In this document: in pieces, positions 36,132 to 47,214 of the stretch
Layout: each line of letters begins with the position of its first letter
Numbering within the stretch: position 1 is the stretch's first letter
DNA from: Calliopum simillimum
Taxonomy: Eukaryota; Arthropoda; Insecta; Diptera; Lauxaniidae
Length of the DNA: 64,000 nt
Direction of reading: 5' to 3'
NCBI GenBank assembly: GCA_951812925.1
Contig: OX638369.1
Location: forward strand, 1,302,001 to 1,366,000
Program-made: the position numbers and the translations under genes
The notes under the pieces: generated by a model
Told to the model about the DNA's origin: nothing
Seen by the model: only the letters and a program-made list of their open reading frames with translations
Database searches by the model: none

Positions 36132-37946
36132 CTATTAATTTATAAAAATCAAATCTGATGCATCCACTGATTTTGACTAAACTTATAATTAATTTGCGAG
36201 TATACTATATCTACTCTAAGCAACACAAAAAAAAAAAAAAAAAAACATTTTATACTACAACTCGAACCATAATAAACACAAAATGCTGATGAATGAACCA
36301 CAAACTTCACAGAAATCAACTGTTGATTTAACAATTTTGTTTTGTTACTTGTTGGGCTTACGAAAATATTTAGATATCTATTACAGTGGGAGTAGGAGCG
36401 TCTGTTTGGGGAAAAGTTGTACGTACATCAAATTGGTATCATACCCATGAAATTGTTTACTCAGGGCTAACTGTGCTAATGCACAGCAATGTTTGCAACA
36501 GTAACTACCGATTTAAGAAAAAGGTTAAAACAAAAATATTGAAAATTTCCACTTCTATTTGACCCAGCCCCCACCCTCCGTTGTCTTTATTTGCTGCAAA
36601 TACTACACAAATAATTAAAACTCAATTTTGTAATTTCCGCTCAAACGCTTGCGAAGAAAACTTTGCGTAAGAAAAGTTGTCGGGGCGACAACCAAGTGGA
36701 AAAAGTTTCCGTGCTAGCAACGACGTCAAACGGAAGGAGCAAAGTCATAAAACAGAAGAAAAAAAGAAAAAGAATAATAAAAGGAAACAAAATGGCTGCA
36801 AAAATTAATTTCAATTATAATAAACCGCCTAATTAGACATAAAATGCGAAGCAAAAGAAGAAAGAATACGACCATTGAAATAGGTAAAACGTTACTTTGT
36901 TATCAAACAAAAGAAATCTGCTTCCTTATGGCAGGAAAACCAAACGAAACCAAGGGATATATTGGGGAAACAACAATACAAGAACGACTTCAGCATTAAA
37001 ATTACATAAGATTGTACAATGCTACATTTAGGATGGGTCCGGACCTTCGGCTTCAGATTTTAAGGTGCCGAAAATATTGTATTTAAGCAAACATTCTCCC
37101 TATCATTTATTAATTTATTTTTGATAAAGTGTCAATCTGATCCTTAAGTGCTGCTACTGTTAGCGATAAAGAAATATGGTAACTGTCTCTATCAGCATGT
37201 TAAGCCTGGCCGTTTTTCGTTGAATCATCAAATAAGGAAAACAAAATCAGTGCCAGCAACATGGCAACTGAAAAAACTATGGCTGCATATCCGCTTCGGC
37301 AGCGATTTAGAAAAAATAACGTATACAAAATCGCAGATAAAACATGGAAACCATAAAAGCTTAAAAACACACAAAATTTTAATCACAATGCGGAGATAAA
37401 AATACACTTCACTCAGAAAAATCACAGTTACATTACATAGCATAGGTATTGAAGAGTCGTTTTCGTCAAAAGTCCATGAAAATCGTAAAGTCATTTTTGC
37501 GCAGAAAAGAGAATTGCTGGAAATATTTGATTGAAAGTAAGGAAGCTTAACTGGTATTATTACTAACATGCGTACATATATACTAGGTTCAATACGGTTA
37601 TAAGATCATTCGTGAGTACTTTGTATGTACATAAATGGAAGTATTTTGGTCTTCAACCGATTTAAGTTTCAAACCTCATGCCAGCTTTCCTTTGTACTCC
37701 CTCTCGAGAGGGAGCACTTACCATAGTAAATATTTTATGAATGGAAACTCAATTTCCAACAGAGATACAACACCCACTTAGCGAATTTTTGTCATATAGG
37801 AAACTTTAAAGTGATGAAAGAGTAAGTATGGGCTAAGATGGATAAGCTTCACCTATTTTCTGCCAGCTAATTTAAAACATGTTTGATTCCATGTCAAACC
37901 GATCAAGATTTTGTTGATGGAATCCGATTATGCCGTAAATTGGCAT
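36132..37946. other. Intron 2, unassigned
   Basis: No element or gene recognised. Frames at 37148-37569 lie on both strands of the same stretch without a domain. Confidence 0.35.
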
Positions 37947-38736
37947 GAGCAATAGATTACTGCCAAATGTTTTTTAAAAATTTAAAAAAATTAAGGAGAT
38001 ATGGGACTTTGAAATTTTAAGCTTTTTCTTAAGAAGCTGTAACTTTAGTTGCTTTTATCCAAAAAATGGTTTTTGTATGGTTTACACTTAAAAAAATTTT
38101 TTGAGTTGAGTTTTCCAAAATACGCTATCTCCGATTTTTTTTATTTTGTGCGTAAAAAAGTTACAAGTGTAACTTACATGTCCTCCACTTTTTGGAGTGG
38201 GATCGCCAATGGCTCTCCAGAAAAACAATAAAATATAGCATCTTGCGCATTTTTCCAGTACATTTTTCTCAATTGAAAGTTCTTATAAAATAAAATCAAA
38301 TTTGAGTTCAGTCAGAAAATTCAAATTCAAACAAATTGTTCTGAAAAAATGAAGATGATGCTATAATCTTTTATTTTTCTGGAGAGCCACCGGCGATCAC
38401 ATTTCAAAAATTGTAGGACATGTAAGTTATACTTGAAGCTTTTCTACATACAAAATAAAAAAAAGTCGAAGATGACATATTTTGGAAAACTCAATTTAAA
38501 AAGCTTTTATTAAGTGTAAGCCATGTAAAAACCATTTTTAATAGTTTCTATTTTAAAGTCTGTTTTAAGACAAATCATTTGACACGTTAAAATTGAAAAT
38601 TGGATAAAAGCAACTTAAGTCATAGCTATTTAAAACAAACTAATCTTAAAATTTTAAAGTCCCAAAGACTCTGTATTTCTTTTAGATTTTGAAAAAATAT
38701 TTGGCAGTAATTTTCTCCACTATGCCGCTATTGCTC
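37947..38736. repeat. Foldback element I (about 0.8 kb)
   Basis: GAGCAATAG..TTACTGCCAAAT at the left is mirrored by ATTTGGCAGTAA..CTATTGCTC at the right. Inner blocks TACATGTCC, GGCTCTCCAGAAAAA and TAGCATCTT mirror their partners about a centre near 38300. Arms are diverged with small indels, with no target duplication identified. Frame 38049-38231 is an arm artefact. Confidence 0.7.
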
Positions 38737-39264
38737 CTGAATTTATATTGCGCACAATAGGAACTCAAGCAAATATTTTTTGACCAGTCTTAGGTATATA
38801 CATACGGAGGAATGTTTGTATAAAATTGTTTCTCTCTCAAAACTCTTGTATATTCTTGACAGAATCTTATTTTAAACATTTTTCTGCCGTGTAGCCAACA
38901 TTTTTTAATGCACAAACAAAGTTGAAAATAACACGAGTATTTTACCGCAAATCAGTAAATTGATATTTAAAAGAAATTTACAAAGTCACGAGGAGTAAAG
39001 TGTGTTCCCATTTGTTACTGCTACTTCAGAATCCCGGGGTCGATGTTATGGTAATGGTAAAGCGGAATAAAAAGAGAAAAAAGTCTTCCTATGAAAATTT
39101 AATTTGTAAAACGGATGAAAGTGTTTTTGAAGCCATAGAAAACATGGCAACTTGGCTGGGGACTCAATATTAAACGCGTTGGCAAACGACGCTTTGCAGC
39201 GACAGCGACTCATCATATCAATGCTATTTGAGAAAAAAAAGTGTCTACATAACATCACTGAAAA
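38737..39264. other. Intron 2, unassigned
   Basis: AT-rich, nothing recognised. Confidence 0.35.
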
Positions 39265-39960
39265 TGTATGTAAAACATGTGTGAAATGTTTTTTTTTTTT
39301 TTTTTTAAATTTATTAAAAATGACGTTAAAAAAAAAATTTTTTCTAAAACAAAATAAAAAAATAAAAACAATTCACACTTGTTTCTTGCATGATTCTAAG
39401 CATTTTATGCCATGTGCACTTTTTTGTAAGATGCCTCCCTCTTGAGTAAAAAAGCGTTTTGCCTTTCACGGGGCTGCATTACCATGTTTCAAACGTTATA
39501 TCATCGAGCTTGCTGGCCCAAAAAAGTCTTAACGTGTCTTGTCTTGAAGGTTTTTAAGAGCTCTTTCGAATGAGATCTTGTAAATTAAAAAATGTTCATT
39601 TCGTTTAAAGCACGACGACTTTTTTCTTTGAAAAACCGATAAATTTCCCCTTTTTAGGGCAGTTTTTCGTTTTTCAAGAGGTGTAAAATTTTTTTTTGTC
39701 AAAATTACAACGTAGGTTTTAAAGTTCATTAAAAAACAAACAAAATGAATGCTTTTAAGTTGCTCCAAAACAAATTTTTCAAATTGTTTGTCAACATTTT
39801 ATAATTAATGCTAAAAAAAAATATTAAAAATATATTTTTGCTTTGAGCCACCTTTAAAAATGCATTTAAAAATCTGAAAAAATTTATGGGATATTCTGTC
39901 ATGATGTAGAACGTGATGTCAAAGTATATCTAAGAAATTCGAAAAAAATTTTTTTTTTTT
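39265..39960 (+). mobile_element. Family B foldback, partial copy with inverted spacer
   Basis: About 39378-39960 matches the right arm of the complete family B element up to just before its GAACAGCCCTA end, which is missing. The spacer here reads TTTATTAAAAATGACGTTA, the reverse complement of the spacer in the complete copy, while the arm is in the same orientation. A short remnant of the left arm (GTGTGAAATG) precedes it. Confidence 0.75.
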
Positions 39961-39966
39961 ACATTA

Positions 39967-40065
39967 ATTTTCAAATGAAAATGCGCCGAACTAAAGTTGA
40001 ACGTAGAGGAATGGTTTCTTGGGCAAATATTCATAGAATTGAATGAACTTTCAGCCTAGCTTGGT
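39967..40065 (+). mobile_element. Family M repeat fragment
   Basis: Matches the GCGCCGAACTAAAGTTGAAC to GGGCAAATATTCATAG part of family M directly after the truncated family B copy. Confidence 0.55.
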
Positions 40066-40084
40066 GTTTTGTTTGAAAAAATTC

Positions 40085-40459
40085 ATCCAAAAATATAAAT
40101 CGTTTATTTTGAAAGTCGGTCATAATAATCGGCTATTTGACCCATATCACTTTTTTAAATATATAGCATCAATTCCACACCATCAGGTGAACTTTTTGTG
40201 TAAACAGAACCCAATTTAGTTGATAACTAACAGAATACCAGCCAAATCATATAATGACATTACTTTTGTCTTTATAAAAATTTTTAAAATTTAGTATGAA
40301 AATAAAAAAAATATTCATAAAAGGTAAAATTTTCGATCAAAAATGCGCCGAACTAAAGTTGAACGCAGAGGTATAGTTCCTTGGGCAAATATTCATAGAA
40401 TTGAATGAACTTTCACAAAGGGGGGTAGCCGAGATCAGTTTTCAAATCGGCCCACCCTA
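40085..40459 (+). mobile_element. Family M repeat, copy 2
   Basis: Collinear with 24430-24818 with many small differences, ending CGGCCCACCCTA and followed by ATATCTAT. The two copies end at the same base, supporting a true element end. Confidence 0.6.
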
Positions 40460-40920
40460 ATATCTATGTATATAAGTTAATATGACTGTATGTGTATTTG
40501 CAAGTCCTTCTATCGTTTATCTGCTCTCATAGTTTAAATAAATATTTTTCCTGCGCGTTCATGAAAGAAGCTCAGAAGCAGCCCTGCTTGATGGGCGGGA
40601 GAGTTAGGTTGCTTACTGTGCTGCTGTGTTAGCAACATTTTCCATATTTTATGCTAATGTTATTTGCGTTTTATGGTTTTAGCGTAACGCAGTTATTCCC
40701 CTTCTGCTCCAGCTGCACTTCGGCTCATGCCCCTTTATTCCCCATTGTTTTTTTCCGATTTCAATCGTTACTGCGGGGGTTAACTTGACAGCCCAGAATG
40801 CCCGCGCTACCGGGGGATTTTATTTTATTTTCATAAGCAAATTAAAATCTTAAAAAATCACAATACAATGATAAAATTTTCTTACATTTGTTTTTGTTGT
40901 TTTCTTGCTTTTCGCTTCAG
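40460..40920. other. End of Gsc intron 2
   Basis: Less repetitive and more GC-rich in its middle. It ends with the T-rich tract and acceptor of exon 3. Confidence 0.5.
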
Positions 40921-41211
40921 GTCTGGTTTAAAAATCGTCGTGCAAAATGGCGGAAGCAAAAACGTGAAGAACAGGAACGTCTGCGTAAGCTGCAGGAAGA
41001 ACAATGCGGCGGAACTGTTGGTAGTAGTGGCGGAAACGGTGGTGGCGGAGGTTCCGTCACGTCAGCCGCTGCGGCTGCTGCTGTTGCCGCGGTTGCGGTG
41101 GCGAATCTAAGTAAATGCTCCCCTGAGGCAGCGTATGCAAGTCAACTGCATATTAAAGCGGATCCTAACTACAGCGACGCAGAGGAGTCTTCCGATCTGG
41201 AGGTGGCATAA
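40921..41211 (+). CDS. Gsc: Goosecoid homeobox protein, coding exon 3
   Basis: Last coding exon, residues 362-457, after the acceptor TTCGCTTCAG. It starts with [14 protein letters not shown], the third homeodomain helix: Trp48, Phe49, Lys50 and Asn51. Lys50 (residue 365) gives the TAATCC preference of Bicoid/Goosecoid-type proteins. A charged [14 protein letters not shown] segment, a Gly-rich run, an Ala/Val-rich run and an acidic end ([12 protein letters not shown]) follow, with TAA at 41209-41211. The acidic tail after the homeodomain is typical of GSC proteins. It is separated from exon 2 by a 32.0-kb repeat-filled intron. An overlapping frame (40868-41110) is only a shadow. Confidence 0.95.
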   Translation, partial: VWFKNRRAKWRKQKREEQERLRKLQEEQCGGTVGSSGGNGGGGGSVTSAAAAAAVAAVAVANLSKCSPEAAYASQLHIKADPNYSDAEESSDLEVA

Positions 41212-42989
41212 GCAGGTGGAACACAAGTATATTCAATTAGGTTGTTGTGGACTTTTTTTTTGTATGATTTCACGTTGTTTTTTCAAAAATCGCTGGGATT
41301 TTCCAGATTTTTGTAAATATGTATATAATTTGTAAACTAGGTACTTCAGAAACTATCGTTTGCATTACGGTTTAAGATATAGATGAGCAGAGTTTTAAAG
41401 GATCCCAAAAAGACTTTATTGTGTATGTTGCGGTGGCATTTTTTGCCTTAATTTGATACTCATACTTTCGTAATCATCCTCAGTGTAAATAAAAATTTGT
41501 TACATATTTTTACCGATTTTATTTCTCATGCCAAGTGTTGTAATTTATTGATTTAACTTTAATTAAATTTAATATGTTAATATGTAGTTTAGCTTAATTG
41601 GATATAGTCTGTAAGATTAGTTTAATCTAAATCGAAATAATTAATACAAAAAAAGAATTGATGAAAAACATTGAAAATGATCAAATGAAATAAATAAATT
41701 TAACTAATTAAAAATTGTCTATCATTTTAAGCAAATTATGTCAGTAAAATAATTAAGGCGAAACTACCATGGCCATGCTGCAGGAATAATGAATTTGGAA
41801 TTTGCCATAGAACCTGTGAATCTTATCCAAATTCTAATTTTGGTATAAGTTTAACATTGCATATGGGCCTGGCTCAAAAAGTTTTTAAACATAAATGTCC
41901 AGGACTATGATCAGGTAAGAGAACGGTTTTGAATTTGTTACACCCTTTATGGCCCTGCAGGCAAACGGACTAGTTCAAGTTTAGTTTATTAACTAGTTCT
42001 CTACCAACCAGTACTAGTCCGACTTCAACGCTTTTTACATATAAGCAACTGTTCTTTTTTGTGTGTTTATTTCCTACGAAATTTGAATTGACCTCTTCTG
42101 CCATACGTTTACATCAGTCCGGGGTTAGTTGTGGTATGAAGCAGTAACCTAGAGACTAGTCTTGAACCAGTGGTTTTTCTTGATTTTTTATTTTTATTTT
42201 CTTAAAATAAATTAAATAAATTTAAATAGCATTTATAACAGCTTCACTAGTTCCGGTCTAGATCTAACCGTGAACTAGTATTTTTTGTAGACATTCTCAT
42301 ACTTTTACTGCAGGGGGCTGACATCTTTAGTGACTATTTTTTTAAGAGACTTATTTCTTGAATAGACCTTGATAGTTTTTTGCGCAGTTTATATCATAGC
42401 AAATTCTCAAAAAGGTGTTTCTTTAATGCCCCAAAAAGGTAATAAGGTGACTAAGGGGAAATTGTTATTTGAGTAAAAAAGTTTTTGATTCATTGCGTCC
42501 AACTTCCTCCCAATCGTTAAAATTGTATGAATTGATTCAAAAGGGTAAGAAGGCATCCTGACATGAAAAGGCGGTTGCCAGATTCGGAATTAGCATTAGT
42601 AAAATTAATAAAAAAAAAAAAAATTTTCGAGTCTCATTCAGTTTTTCCGCCTCAATTTGTTGCATTGTGCTATAAGCTTCATTTGTGTGGAATGATCTGT
42701 ATTTGCAGCGGTAGGCGTGGAATATTCCAGAGCTTGCTCTTAACCAAAATTTTAGATGCTTGCAGATGTTTCTAAATGGACTAAATGAATTTTATTAGCA
42801 AACGATTTCAGTATTTCTTATAAACTGTGGCAAAGCTAATACAAGGTTGAATGTCACTGTGATTTGTTAATCTTCTCTACCATCTAAGTAAAGGTTGTCA
42901 ATTTTATTTAGAAGATGTTTCAATACTAAGCTCAAGTTTCTTTGGGATATTCATTTCTGAAGTTAACATAAAAAGAATATACTTTAGAC
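41212..42989. other. Gsc 3' UTR and intergenic DNA
   Basis: 3' UTR to about 41500, then AT-rich DNA. Between about 41960 and 42280 the word ACTAGT recurs several times in both surrounding orientations, suggesting a decayed repeat. Confidence 0.4.
41488..41493 (+). promoter_or_regulatory. Gsc: Candidate Gsc polyadenylation signal
   Basis: AATAAA hexamer 277 bases after the Gsc stop codon and followed by T-rich DNA. It is the first canonical signal downstream. Further AATAAA-like hexamers near 41690 are alternatives, so the true 3' end is not fixed. Confidence 0.45.
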
Positions 42990-43145
42990 CAGTGAAATCC
43001 AACGCTATGCCCGCGGGCCCGCGGGCGCTTGTGATTTTGTGCTTAAAAGCTTTCCTTATACGTATTCATTCACAGACGAGCGTTAAATTGTGTTAGTATC
43101 TGCTGAGATTTCATGCAGCGCGGACCTGCGTCACATGCTTGCTTG
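42990..43145 (+). mobile_element. hAT-like 5' terminal region
   Basis: Starts CAGTGAAATCCAACGC, followed by a GCCCGCGGGCCCGCGGGC palindrome and a segment ending CTGCGTCAC. It is the uninterrupted relative of the repeat split by the insertion at 2191-4362. CAGTG ends with GC-rich GCCCGCGGGC nearby are familiar from animal hAT elements. The frame at 43407 supports that reading. Confidence 0.5.
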
Positions 43146-43406
43146 ATAGATTATCGTAAAAGACATTTTTTTTGTACTTTTATTTTTGTTTATAATCAAA
43201 ATGTTTCCTCTTGAATGAGAGTTGCAATTTTTTTGGGCTGAAAACATTTATTATCAACCGGAATGTATGATTTGCTACCGTACTTTTGCTGTCCAAAAAA
43301 AAAAATAAATATAATATTGAACGTCATTATAACAGTTATCATGGTTTTTTGTATGAAACTCAGCATAGGGAATTGAGAAATTCCTTAAAAAAAAGTTGTT
43401 GAGAAA

Positions 43407-43736
43407 ATGCAGCGTTATCCGTTACACAAAAATGTTCAAAACACCTCGTATGTAGTTACTTTAGCTTTTGCAAAGCAATGCCGCTCTTTTCTAGATGGGT
43501 TATTTTTTAAGGAACTAACGCCGGAGGTTTTGAAATGTTTTGGTGAAAATGCAAAGGAATGTGCTGAAATAATAAAAACAATCCCCTTGTCGCCGCAGAC
43601 CGTTTTCAAGAAAATATTTCGCCACGGACATAAGTACAAAAACACATACAATTTTACTCATAGACAAAATGCGCTAGTATATAATTTGAATTTTACTGCT
43701 TTAGACCCATGTGGGGTTATGTATCTGGAAAGGTAG
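43407..43736 (+). pseudogene. hAT transposase fragment (GTF2IRD2/ZBED-like type)
   Basis: 109 codons from ATG to stop. The segment SYVVTLAFAKQCRSFLDG, then a charged stretch, then IPLSPQTVFKKI follows the pattern SY.V...IAK...PF.DGEF....I.LS..TV..RI near the N-terminal part of hAT transposases of the animal ZBED5/GTF2IRD2 group. No BED zinc finger precedes it and no DDE or hATC dimerisation region follows in frame. Family A copy 2 lies 76 bases downstream. A decayed remnant, likely of the hAT element beginning at 42990. Confidence 0.6.
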
Positions 43737-43804
43737 GTAATTATTTTGATCGTGCACGGGCTCATATTCTGATGACAAATGGCTCTTCTAAAAGAATTTA
43801 AGGT

Positions 43805-43812
43805 ATGTATAT
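43805..43812. repeat. Target duplication ATGTATAT, left
   Basis: Exact 8-mer abutting family A copy 2. Partner at 45564-45571. Confidence 0.85.
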
Positions 43813-45563
43813 TAGAGTGTCAAAATTTTGTATGGAAAAACCAAAAGTGTTAAAAAGTCAAGGTGCGCGCGATTTTTCTGAATCCTTGGATCCTGCTGAT
43901 TACAAAAAGTGCTTTGGAACCAAAAAAAAATTGCGCTTACGCAACGAGCTTGAATGTACTTTTTAGGAATTTTTGTGTTTTTGAGTACTTTTTTTAATTT
44001 AAAAGCTATATCTATTCAACCAGATAAGGTATTTGCAAAAATTAAATTGCAATTTCTTAAGAATATTTTGAACCAAATTTTGCATTAATAATAATTAATC
44101 TACTCTTTCCCAATTTTTTTTAGAAGCACTTTAAGCTTCAAAATTTGTTAATTTTTTCAGGTGCTTGCAAATTCAAGAACCAGTTTTTTTCTTATTTTGC
44201 TCTAGCAAATTTTTTTTTTTACTTTTATTGTTTGAGGCATTAATTTATCTATCAACCGACATCAACAACTAATTCATAAACTTTACTTTACTTACTAAAA
44301 ACCGTAAAGTGTAATCAAATTTGACCAGAAAAAAAACTGAAACAACAATAGTCATTTGCGATGTATGCGTTCATGAAGATTCTAAATCCGGTCTCAGAAT
44401 TGCTCTACCTTATAGAGTTTTAGAGATATCCTTACCTAAAAATGCAAAAAACACCGTTTTTGCTATTTTTGAAGCTGTTGTATCAAGACATGGTAACTTT
44501 CAACATGGTATTGAAGTTAAAAGTGACAGCTTTTTTTTTTCAAAACCCAATTTAAATTGTATCGATATCTCTTTGTTCCTCCGAAATATCGTAAGCAGAA
44601 ATAACAAAAAAAAAAAACAGTTTTTTGCACTTTTTCAACTTTTTAGGTTAAGATAGCTCGGTATAATTTAAATTGAATTTTAAAGAAACACGTGGCACTT
44701 TTAACCACCATATCACTTTTTGTGGTTGAAAGTAACCTTGTCTTGTAATATCACTTTAAAAAGAGCAAAAACGGCGTTTCTTATACTTTTATGTTAAAAA
44801 ATCTTCTTAACCGTACAAGATACAGCAATTTGGAGACTGAATTCGGAATCAACATCAACAAATGAATAAATCGAAAATGGCTATTTTAGTTTCTTTTTGA
44901 TTTATTTATTTTTTTGGTTTCCTTAGAAGATCTATGAAAACTATCTACATATTTTGCCAAAAATAACATGAAGTGCCACGGTTTCGATATTGCAAAGAAT
45001 GTTGTTTTACTCAGAAGATTAGGAACTGAAAATTAATTTTTTTTTAAGTCCAATTTAATTATACTTAATTGTTTTTAGTGAGTAAAAGTATTATTAATAG
45101 CTTAGTTGTTGAAATTATTTTAAAGATAAATTAATGCATAAAAATATAAAAATTAAAAAAAAAATTCGCTAGAGCAAAATAAGAAAAAAATTGGTTCTTG
45201 AATGTGCAAACACCTCAAAAAATTAACAAATTTTGAAGTTTAAAGTGCTTCTAAAAAAAAATTGGGAAAGAGTAGATTAACTACATATTATTGATGCAGA
45301 ATTTGGCTCAAAATGTTCTTAAGAAAATGCAATTTAATTTTTGCAAATACCTTACCTGGTTAAAAAGGTATAGCGTTTAAATTAAAAGAAGTACTCAAAA
45401 ACTCGAAAATTCCTAAAAAAGTATCTTTAAGCTCGTTGCGGAATATCTAAACGCAATTTTTTTTTTGGTTCCAAAGCACTTTTTGTAATCAGCAGGATCC
45501 AAGGATTCAGAAAAGTCGCGCGCACCATGACTTTTTAACACTTTCGGATTTTGGACCACTCTA
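43813..45563. mobile_element. Family A foldback element, copy 2 (8-bp TSD)
   Basis: A 1751-base relative of 9010-10867, starting TAGAGTGTCAAAATTTTG and ending GGACCACTCTA, flanked by ATGTATAT at 43805-43812 and 45564-45571. Arms mirror as in copy 1, with different small indels, so it is an independent insertion. Frame 44321-44656 lies in an arm and is not a gene. Confidence 0.88.
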
Positions 45564-45571
45564 ATGTATAT
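45564..45571. repeat. Target duplication ATGTATAT, right
   Basis: Exact 8-mer abutting the CTCTA end of family A copy 2. Confidence 0.85.
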
Positions 45572-47206
45572 GCCATGAACTTGAAAATTAGGAAAATTAT
45601 GTTGATGGATCGTATGTTTACGCTAAGTTAATGTATGACGAATGGGCTCTCGGAAAATTTTCTAGCGACTTATTTTCGATCAAATACTGATTACTACAAA
45701 CACCATGAGTGCAATGAAAATAAGATGCGACAATTCTCACGTTTGTTTGATCAACTTTACAGCTGTGTTGGCTGTAAAATACCACAATTAGTCGCTGTCT
45801 TAAATTTCAGTTTGACACCATATTGAATTCTCAAAATCACTGTTTGTTTTTGTATGTGCTATCGACGGAGCATACCCCAGGCACATCAGTTCTTATTGTT
45901 TTCTTTCGCTGTCTGAAAATGCTCATGGAAAGAAAATCCTGACAGAAATGGAAAACTTTCGATCCCCTCCGATAAAATGTGGACAATCGAATTGCGGTTG
46001 TGATGTGAGTGCGACACAATTTACGAACTTAATTGGTGAAAGTCTTGTAGTGGTAAAACTTACAGCAACAACAAAAATACGAAGAAAAGCAATCATTCAC
46101 TGCTGCTGCTGAACGGCATATCCTTTGGTCAATGAGCATAATTTCTGATTTCATAACTTTTTGTATCAAAATTTGGGGTGGCGATAGCTGAAAACACAAA
46201 GTGATAGAGACGCCCAAATCGTTTCAGAATTGTGACTTCAATCCTTTTAGAATACATTATTGTTTGCATTGATTGTGCCGTGAAATAACAAAAGAAATGT
46301 TTTTTTTTCTTTCTATTTTAAACTAATATGTCTGACTTTTATTTTCAATACCTATGTATTCGAAACGAACAAAGCAAGATGGCTTCCACTTGTATTTTTG
46401 CTTTTTCTGTCGTACGTTTGTCCAGCATGAGCTGTTTTCAACGTTTGTTCCAAGTGACCATTGAATAATGTGAAAACTATCCCTTGAGGAAAAGTTACAA
46501 CTGATTGAGATGACTGTAATTAGTTTGTTTTGTCTTTTTGAAAAGCAAATGCGGATTTTTAATTTTGTGCTTTTTTATTTAACGTGGGGATAATTCTCAG
46601 CAAAGTAAACTCCTTACACAATTCATAGGCCACAAGAAAAAATCATCTTAAGTTTTATGAATGATGTTACGAGTTGTGTTAACGGGTCGATCTTAGTTAA
46701 AAAATTGCAGAAACAAAGAGTTTCTGGCTTTCACATGTTGCATTTCAAAATAACTGACCATTTTTTGCTGCCCTGGATTATATATGATTGAATTTTTATA
46801 AAGTTGTTTGAATTTTATTTAAAATTACGCGTCCAAGTTCACTTGAACCAAAGCAATGTACAGTCCACGCGAATTATATAAAGTTCGTGAATTGAACTAC
46901 GAAACGATCTTTATGTATGGGCGAAATCAAATAAGTGTCATGGTATTTATTCTTATTTCAGGATTTCATTGAATTCTAGTGCTAACGTGTGCTCCGTGCA
47001 ACCATTTCATTCTCTGTTGGGTACTGCGTTGAGAATAAAAAACTAAGGAAATTTCACATAAGCAATTTGAAAGAAATGGAAGAAAAATGTTCTTGTCATC
47101 CATTGCTGCTGGAACTGCTGAATCTTTGTTATTGGATCTACGTTTACATCAGGTTCGTTGTTTGCAGTGTTGATTGTGCCACGGTCTACATGAGCATCTG
47201 CAATCT
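45572..47206. other. Intergenic DNA, unassigned
   Basis: No domain recognised in the short frames here (45635-45826, 45837-46019, 46029-46217, 46989-47279). It may include more of the decayed hAT element, but I cannot show that. Confidence 0.35.
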
Positions 47207-47214
47207 ATGTACAT
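47207..47214. repeat. Target duplication ATGTACAT, left
   Basis: Exact 8-mer abutting the left end of family C. Partner at 48704-48711. Confidence 0.85.

Noticed and set aside
44321..44656. 111-codon frame
   Set aside because: Lies in an arm of family A copy 2 and is not maintained as a frame in copy 1.
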